Shown: positions 56,894 to 64,000 of the stretch, piece by piece
Layout of the letters: each line of letters starts with the position of its first letter
How positions within the stretch are numbered: position 1 is the first letter of the stretch
Assembly (NCBI GenBank): GCA_964059195.1
Contig: CAXKWD010000005.1
Span: 154,037,265-154,101,264 of the forward strand
Direction: 5' to 3'
Length of the DNA stretch: 64,000 nucleotides
Source: Ectobius pallidus
Lineage: Eukaryota; Arthropoda; Insecta; Blattodea; Ectobiidae
The notes under the pieces: model-generated
Database searches by the model: none
Seen by the model: only the letters and a program-made list of their open reading frames with translations
Told to the model about the DNA's origin: nothing
Program-made: the position numbers and the translations under genes

Positions 56894-57430
56894 ACCTCCT
56901 TCTCATCATCATCTCTGCTTGAACTCTGTTCGATATTTCTTCAACAAGTTCTAAGTTCCCTGTTAAGATCCGTAGCGCGTGTTTCTGACTTCTTAATTGT
57001 CTTAGCTTAGCAATATTGTTTCTCTAGAGGGATGAGATGAGATATTAGTTTTAGTTGAAGTACCTGTTCTAGTTAAAAGCAAGTATGCATTTCCTCCGCT
57101 TCAGACTGTAATTATTATTACAGTGTTAATAGCAATCGTAATTAAACACATAATATGCGCGGCTAATGGCATTGTCAATCCCACTCTGGGTACGTGATTG
57201 TTCTGCGTAGGGAAAACACACTACACATCCTGTGATCTACTGACACTGAACATGTTTGTGCCAGATGTTGTTTCCATTTTTCCGCGTACCGGTAACTGAA
57301 GATACGGTAACCGCTTAGCAAGAATAGAAAGTAGCATCATCTGCAGCTGAAGGGAAACTGTCTTTTCGCTCGACATAAAGTAGAAGTAGCAGTACAAGGT
57401 TGTCATAATACGTAATAGACCTACCACGAG
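56305..57430. other. Unannotated, with short simple repeats
   Basis: ACAC/GACA-rich segment at 56615-56665 and (CAT)n at 56862-56892. Nothing else recognised. Confidence 0.5.
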
Positions 57431-57433
57431 ATA

Positions 57434-57683
57434 CCGGGGTGCGCGGGCAAAGAGAGTTAAGTCCACTTTCTTGTTACTGAGAATTAGAGTGACTTAACAC
57501 ACTATACCAGCCCAACATAGCCTTAGAGATGGATAAACCCATGAGGCACACATCCTTAACTACCGTACAATTTTGATTATGACTTACTGGACTTAACACA
57601 AATGTAGAGAACATTTTTATCTATAACTCTATGGACATATCTCAATTTTTTAGGATGGTGGACTTAACTCCCTTTGCCCGCGC
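57434..57683. mobile_element. Longer relative of the MITE at 230
   Basis: CCGGGGTGCGCGGGCAAAGA at the left; the right TIR is clipped at CCCGCGC. It contains about 112 bp absent from the 230 copy, lying between two TAGAG repeats. Confidence 0.85.
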
Positions 57684-57699
57684 AATTTATTATATAAGA

Positions 57700-58325
57700 A
57701 AAATTCCTCTGTCACTGGGATTTGAACCCAGGATCTTTGGCTACCCGTGCTGCTGCTCTACCAACTGAGCTAAGCCAGAGTTCGCTTCACAGCACCAGAC
57801 GGAACCTCTCTCGTATGACTAATTGCCCTTAATGGTCTACCTCAATGACAGACAATATGTCATATGCAGTATTGTGAGGCACACTAATTAGTGATTTTTG
57901 TGGGCTTCCACTGTTATTGTACAGTAACATTAGCTTAGCTCAGTTGGTAGAGCATTGCCACGGATAGCCAAAGATCTTGGGTTCAGTTCCCAGTGTCAGA
58001 GGAATTTTTCTCCTATAATATTATCATGTAATGTCCAGTAGAGACAATAATCTGGGGTTCATGAATGCATAACTTATGCGTATATCTCATCGGAAGCCCG
58101 ATCACAAAAATCACTAATTAGTGTGCCTCACGGTGCATTTATAACATAACTTGTCTGTCAGTGAGATAAACCACTAAGGGCCATCAGTCATAGGAGATAG
58201 GTTCCATCCGGCGCTGTGAAACGAATTCTGGCTTAGCTCAATTGGTAGAGCAGTGGCAAGGATAGCCAAAGGTCCTGGGTTCAAATTCCAGTGTCAGAGG
58301 AATTTGCCTCCTATAATATTATCTA
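57700..58325. mobile_element. SINE D array: one inverted and one direct copy
   Basis: 57700-57930 is a minus copy (module at 57715-57780, GCTCTACCAACTGAGCTAAG). 57931-58325 is a plus copy with two tRNA-like modules (57931-58005 and 58231-58305, TTAGCTCAGTTGGTAGAGCA and TTAGCTCAATTGGTAGAGCA) around one body. The third module has an intact T arm (CTGGGTTCAAATTCCAG) but a mismatched anticodon stem. Confidence 0.8.
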
Positions 58326-58329
58326 CCAC

Positions 58330-58860
58330 AAGACCTTTAATCTTGTCGCTTCGTAGTTAGCGGCAGTTTATTTTTCGAGGAGGTTTACGCGGTAGTTGCG
58401 AAGTATTTTATTTGAAGTGAGAACGGTATAGCCTATTGTTCTGTTATATTTGGGATGAAAGTTGTGTGAATGTACTGGGGGGGGGGAAGCGGACCGACTC
58501 TTGTAGCTGATTTCAAAGCCTTGTGATACGTAAATAAATGTAAGAGATGTAACGGAAACGTTTGTTTTCACAAGCAATGCAAATTACGTGAAATTATTTC
58601 TCACTTGAAGCAATTTATCGAAACTAGAATAAATTTTAATACATTCCCTGCTGTCCTGTGAATGCCGCTAGGCATCCGCAGTGGCCCATATAGGCAACTT
58701 AGATATTTTAGTCGGTCCACTTTTTTTCCCTACTTGTAGTAACAAATCTTTTTATCTTCGCAAATACGGAATATTGTTTTGCTGGTAACTGAAACTCATT
58801 TGATACTCAGCCTCTTGAACATAAATATGCTAGACTATAAGCAAGAACAGAAACATTAGA
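58330..58860. other. Unannotated stretch
   Basis: Nothing recognised apart from a G run at about 58480. Confidence 0.4.
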
Positions 58861-58867
58861 ATTAGAA

Positions 58868-58935
58868 TTGTTTTATTTTACCTGGTGGAATTAAGACCAT
58901 TAGGCCTTCTCTTCCATTCAACCAGGATTATTACA
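58868..58935. repeat. Short dispersed repeat (see 12262)
   Basis: TTTTATTTTACCTGGTGGAA then CTTCTCTTCCATTCAACCAG. Confidence 0.45.
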
Positions 58936-58939
58936 ACTG

Positions 58940-60005
58940 AACTTTACAATAATGTAATAGAAAGTATGATAAGAGTACAATATAGTTACTACACACAAAC
59001 ACGATTATACTATTATCTTTTAAGATTTAAGAACTATTTCTCTAGAGATAAAACAATACAAAAAAACAAATATGTTAAATAATATACTATTTACTGAGAT
59101 TTAAACTATTACTAAAATTTTAACTATTACTAAGAAATGTAATATGCAAGAAAATGAAAAATTGTGATAGTTGGAAACTCTTACAATAGTTAGATATGTG
59201 ATGATTTATTGTTATTATGAAACATCCTCAATAAAGTTTGGCATTCAGCTCGTTCGTTGCTTTAGCTGTTATGTAAGGGCGTTTGTTCCTTCCGTTTGTT
59301 TGGTTTCTCCGCCGAGCTGTTCCTGAGCTGCCTTGGGGTATTTTCTCATAGACTCTACTTGTCTCCACACATCTACGATGGAAGTCTGAAATTAGTCTCT
59401 AAATTCGCCTCGGGTTCCGAACTGACGAACAAGGCTTCGTGACCCAATATACTCCGTGTTAGAATGGCCTACTTACCTTCTATCTAATGCCATTGAAATT
59501 ATATACTTGTAAATTTTCATTTGTTCATTTTTCAGTAACTTGCAATTTTAATATGCTTTCTCAATTTATAGTGTATAATCTTTTTTCCAAACATTAATAA
59601 ATTTCATACCGATAGTGGGTGTATCAGTGTTAATATAAGAAATTAAAACCGCCTAAAAGCAACTATAATACAATGCACAAGGAATATGTAGCTGAAAACG
59701 AGAGCTTATAGAGCAGTGAGATTGATCAATTATTGATTTATTACTTATAGATTGCATTCAACAAAAAGTATCGTAAGATCATGTATAACGATAACACAAT
59801 ATAGCTTGAAGATATGTTATTGGTACCTCCTCCCCTAAACCATATATATAAACCAAATGGGGATTATTACATCATACATTAACTACAACGTCAAAGAATT
59901 ATTATGAAAAACACATTTAACAGGTTAAAAATATGCAGAGCTATCAGAAGAAGAAGTACGAACATCTAAAATTATGTACAAGAAAATAAGTTATTATTGT
60001 TTGCT
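58940..60005. other. Unannotated stretch
   Basis: 59260-59460 is less AT-rich than its surroundings but shows no frame or motif I recognise on either strand. Confidence 0.35.
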
Positions 60006-60009
60006 TATC

Positions 60010-60266
60010 AATTGAGGACCATTTTGACAAAACTCAACATCTTCATTTTTTGCCAATTTTTTTAATGGTTTTAGGCGCTTTGAAATTAGATCTTTAAGAT
60101 GGTGAAAAAAGAACATAAGAAAAGTCAATATAACCAATTCATTTTGAAGCCTCAATATGCAAGGTTTATATCTTATATAGACTATGTTAATAAAAACTCA
60201 AGAATCCTTCTCCTGAACAATTTATGTTTTGGAACATGTTGAGTTTTGTGAAAACGGTCCTCAATT
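60010..60266. mobile_element. 257-bp MITE
   Basis: AATTGAGGACCATTTTGACA and, reversed, AATTGAGGACCGTTTTCACA, both continuing AAACTCAACAT (31 bp, two mismatches). No coding. Confidence 0.75.
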
Positions 60267-60269
60267 ATG

Positions 60270-61465
60270 ATAGAAGTTATTTATATATACATATGAGGTC
60301 ACATAAATAATTTTCCCCCATAAAAATTAAGTTGGCTTCATTATAACATGTTGCTAAACACAGTTACCATATTATCATCTGTCCTGTTTCTTGTGTTCTC
60401 GTTTTGAATTATGTACAAGACTACCCCTCATTTCCAGCATTACGACCGGTTTTCTTTCCTTTGTCGACTAGTGGAATTACTAAAAATCCAAATTATAAAT
60501 CATGCATTCATATTTCTAAAAATCTTTGTGATGAACAAACAGATATCGAAGAGAAGAAGAACTGTGTTGCTTTTCACAAGCGTCTGTAAGGTCCTGCGAC
60601 ATTGGAAGAACATTTTCACTTTACAAATCTTTCTTCACTGATAGACGCAGGAACCTCCCACAAGAAAATCTGCGGCCGTGAATAAGATTACTTCGAATTT
60701 AATAATTGATAATTTATTTGATTTTCATGTTATTTATTTTTTATTGTCATGATGCTTAGGCCTATTTATTATAGTTTTCGCGCTTATTTGATGCTTATTA
60801 TACTGAATTATTTTGCTTATAAATCTGGTTTCTAATTATTATTTATGAAAGTAGTATTTCAGATGAACATCAGCTGTTAGATTAAATACATATGTTCTCT
60901 ACTGTTTACGTAAGAAATTATCAGACACAAACAAAACACGATGGGAAAATAACAACGAAAAATATCAATTTCTGATCACAATGAGAAGTGATTTTTGGCC
61001 CAATTGTGTACAAAAGTTGTGTAAGAGAGGGAGTACGCGTTACCTCCTAGCGCTCGTGAGTACTGTATGCTCTTTGCACTCTGTACCGCTGCTTGAACAA
61101 GCCTACGCTAGAATCTGGAATTAAACTTTATGGATTTAGTCCAGAGGAATGGTGTATAGTATGTACATAAACAAATTCAAATTGTGGCAAAGTAGTAAAC
61201 TTGCAAACAACTTGCTTTCATGGTCATAAACAGATTATTCTAACTGATATGTGAGCAAACATTCAGAACACATCACCTATGTGTATCAGCAGTTATAAAC
61301 TGTGCTTGTTGGCTCATGTTGTAAAATCTATGTATGTTCACAGCTTTTATGTATGGTGGCAGTAATATATGTCACCACCTAATCTGGGACTAGCAGAGAT
61401 ATCTGATGGGCAAGGAAGGATGCTCCCTGAAAATGACTTTCACATACACACATGCTGCGCGGGCG
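60270..61465. other. Unannotated stretch
   Basis: Nothing recognised. Confidence 0.4.
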
Positions 61466-61469
61466 AAAT

Positions 61470-61640
61470 CTTTCGTGTAAAATCCTCAAAACCCTCAATA
61501 TCCTGAGCAATATTTTCTTACCTTCTCGTCTTCTGTCCAGAAATATGCAAATACACATTTATAAGACAATTATCCTGCGGGTTGTATTATATGAATGTGA
61601 GACATTGCCCCTTACTCATCGGGAAGAACATAATCTGCAG
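61470..61640 (+). pseudogene. LINE fragment (AAGT-tail family), plus strand
   Basis: Reads LPSRLLSRNMQIHIYKTIIL, VVLYECETLPLTHREEHNLQ. Same segment as in 35838 (CETRSLSSGREHNLR). It ends abruptly at the inverted junction with the next fragment. Confidence 0.8.
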
Positions 61641-62285
61641 TTTTTCCAGTACCCATTCTCATCTCTTTTAGGCCAAACTATTTTCCTAAGTACCCTGTTT
61701 TTTAACATTCGCAGATTATGGTCTTCTCGAAGAGTAAGGGGTCATGTCTCATCCATATAATACAACCTGCAGGATATTCTTGTCTTATAAATTTTTATGT
61801 TTAGATTTCTGGACAGAAGACGAAAAGATAAGAGTTTCTGAACTGCATAAAAACAAGCATTTCCTGATTTGAGTCTAAACTTAACTTCGGCCATAATATT
61901 ATTTGTAATTGTAATTATTGCTCCCAGATATTTGAATTTATCCACTTGTTCGAACGATTTATCGGCTATTCTAATATTTTGTAGAGCATTATCTTGACGT
62001 TTCATGGCCATGTACTTAGGTTCTTCTGTATTAATTTCCCATCCAACTTTCTTGCAGGCATCGAAAAGACTTTCTGCATTTCTCTCGATTGTGTTTATGT
62101 CATCGCCCAACAGACAAACATCATCTGCGTAAGCTAAAATAGTGTGTCTGCCATTTAGTTCTAGGCCTACCTTGTTTACCTGGACTTTCCTAATGGCATA
62201 TTCCAAAGCGAAATTAAAAAGTAAAGGCTATAGTGCATCTCCTTGCTTCAAGTCGCTTTTAATGGTAAAGCTATGCGAATTTTCG
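61640..62285 (-). pseudogene. LINE reverse transcriptase palm fragment
   Basis: The minus strand begins SDLKQGDAL, a TAG stop, PLLFNFALEYAIRKVQVNKV, then HTILAYADDVCLLGDD (catalytic YADD), KKVGWEINTEEPKYMAMKRQ, FEQVDKFKYLGAI, LKSGNACFYAVQKLLSFRLL, SRNLNIKIYKT. Frameshifted remnants of LREDHNLRMLKNRVLRKIVW follow. This holds the palm of the same LINE family whose 3' ends lie at 4927, 5920, 16110 and 35838. The stop after GDAL and the later frameshift make it inactive. Confidence 0.9.
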
Positions 62286-62289
62286 TGAC

Positions 62290-62825
62290 TAGGTAATAAT
62301 AGAATCTACTAGGCTGTACGTATTATGGAAACTTCAATAAATTTATTTAAACAAGATTTTTAGAGCCTATGATAGCAAACATTGTAATCAGTGGGAGTTA
62401 GGACGGCTCTTAAAAATACTTAGAGAACCTTTCAGGGCTAACAAAGATATACATTAATATCATGGTCAAAGACTTCCACTTGTACTACTGTGCAACGTTC
62501 CATAGTAGGCCTACAAAGGAAAACGTCTTGAGGGGCAGCACAGAAAGGAATAGTACGTTACATCACGTTTCACGTGTTAGACGAGCCGTGTAATCAAATT
62601 AATTACATCCTTGTGATCGCTCTCGGAAAATCTATTCAACACGGCCTATCACAGGAATTAGAGTATCAAATACGCAAGCATAACATCTCGGCAGGGGATA
62701 CATCTAAAACATCCCAAGAATTCAGTAGAAGATGCTGTTCTGTGGCGGTTTATGGCTATCTCGAAATTCAGATGTTTGTACTAGATTTTAAGGGTACCTG
62801 TACGTATTTAATTGATACATGATGT
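62290..62825. other. Unannotated stretch
   Basis: The 82-codon frame at 62574 is unrecognised. Confidence 0.35.
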
Positions 62826-62829
62826 AACG

Positions 62830-63008
62830 GAAGTACTTCCGTCCACCATATTTTTTCATTCCTCCTCGGCGACCGATGCTTTTGTTTTATTTCGCGACTG
62901 TCCTGCCCTCTTCAGGCTTGCAGGGGTTGTTAGGTTTTCAGAGTCGTTTCGTTAGAACGTGTGCAGCTTCGTTACTGTTTGGACCTCCTGGATTTCGTCC
63001 AGCCCTCG
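62830..63008 (+). other. Possible untranslated first exon
   Basis: A locally GC-richer segment with several CpGs, ACTTCCG motifs just upstream and a strong donor (CTCG, then GTGAGTC at 63009). It resembles a 5' UTR exon with its promoter. No ATG-led coding supports it, so the call is speculative. Confidence 0.2.
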
Positions 63009-63009
63009 G

Positions 63010-64000
63010 TGAGTCTATAGAATTCTCCAGTAATTTATAATATGTGCCTTATGCACAGGAGCCAACATGCAATTACCTAAATGTTCAGTATGTCCTAAAA
63101 GCAAATTTAATTCTACGCCATAAGCGTATTCTTATCCGTGTGCCAGACATAAACATATAATTAAAATGTGTTGCATAGATTATCTATTTAATTAAGCATA
63201 TTGAGAAAATACGTAGTAAATGACAATGAATTCCTGTATTCATGCATAGGTTTGCCGGCGAGCAATGACTTCATCCCGTGATCGGGGTTATCTGACCTTC
63301 AATCTGTACTGCATTCAGCTATAGGGCGTTTCAAAATTTATATAACTATAATTATTACGCGAATAATTTCAGTCTGATGTTTGCAGCAATATTTCTTTTA
63401 AACTGATTCATTATAGTCAAATTTATGGAAGGTTTGTTATAGATAGATTCTGTAGATTCTTCTATTCAGGTTTTATACGGTGTAATATTATGCAGCCATA
63501 TGTTCCATTCTGGTCTAGAGCTATTGTGGGCGTGTACTAGGCACCATATTGTCACGTAACCAGATTTTGCTACTTAAATGCATTCCGTGCCAGAAAATGC
63601 TGATAATTATTCTTTACCATTTTATTGAACTATGACATGTATATTCTGTAATCATTTGGAGAGTTAATTATTAAATTACATCAATATGTAAGGCTATAAT
63701 TATATTTCAGATAAATTGAGAATTATTCCTTGTATAATAGAACTTCACTTATATATACATATTATACCTTTGGCTACCGACTTATCCAAAATATTCTATC
63801 TGATTGTATGAATACATAATTTTAAATTATTAATTCCTTTGTTGAAGTACCTAAAATCTGCTTAATTATTTAGTAAGAGAAGTCTTTCACTAAGGTTTTA
63901 TTTAAGCAACTTACTGTAGATTGATTTATAAAATTATATGAGTATATAATTCTATAGTTCCTTATATTGAAAAACAATTTACCTAATTATATTGCTGCAT
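63010..64000. other. Unannotated AT-rich stretch
   Basis: Nothing recognised to the window end. Confidence 0.4.

Noticed and set aside
57931..58305. tRNA genes
   Set aside because: The tRNA-like modules have good A and B boxes but mismatched anticodon stems, recur many times with an attached body, and are therefore SINE parts.

Overview
The window reads as intergenic or intronic DNA of a large, AT-rich, repeat-dense animal genome. A hemimetabolous insect, plausibly a cockroach or termite relative, fits best; that placement is inference from the mix of old mariner, hAT, P-type, Helitron, tRNA-SINE and non-LTR remains and was not tested by search. I found no convincing host protein-coding gene, rRNA or functional tRNA gene. 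Almost every open reading frame is a fragment of a transposable element or chance.

Layout. 1-720: a TIR transposon holding a tandem repeat, one unit of which carries a second MITE. 1480-3560: a mariner remnant split by another repeat, a hairpin MITE and a Helitron. 4290-8520: a hAT transposase C-terminus, two LINE 3' ends and a longer LINE ORF end. 8590-11230: Helitron termini and a pogo-type MITE. 12440-17150: LINE RT fragments and the largest copy of a family built from about 150-bp monomers ending in a GTCT/GTCC microsatellite (called the GTCY family here). 17511-18181: an element bounded by TTAA. 18970-25080: four more GTCY copies and a SINE with target-site duplication. 26000-30060: a SINE cluster. 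31270-33950: a repeat family in direct and inverted copies around a foldback element. 34563-38530: a pogo-type element, a LINE fragment, a foldback mariner and an IS630/Tc1-type transposase end. 39096-41852: a P-superfamily element with THAP exons, a mariner MITE and a hAT-like element. 43970-49921: a Helitron, a GC-rich retroposon, a foldback, an A-rich array, a decayed THAP element and an interrupted LINE. 50840-58325: tandem repeats with a perfect hAT insertion, and SINE arrays. 60010-62285: a MITE and LINE RT fragments.

The most interesting signal is a P-superfamily family: a 1081-bp element (39096-40176) with 28-bp TIRs and a 7-bp duplication, encoding the start of a THAP DNA-binding domain split by an intron; a decayed second copy near 48150-48412; and two 27-30-bp palindromes made only of its terminal sequence, flanked by 7-bp duplications. 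Those palindromes look like fossil excision footprints. In two other places nested insertions can be dated in order because an empty target or an interrupted reading frame is preserved.
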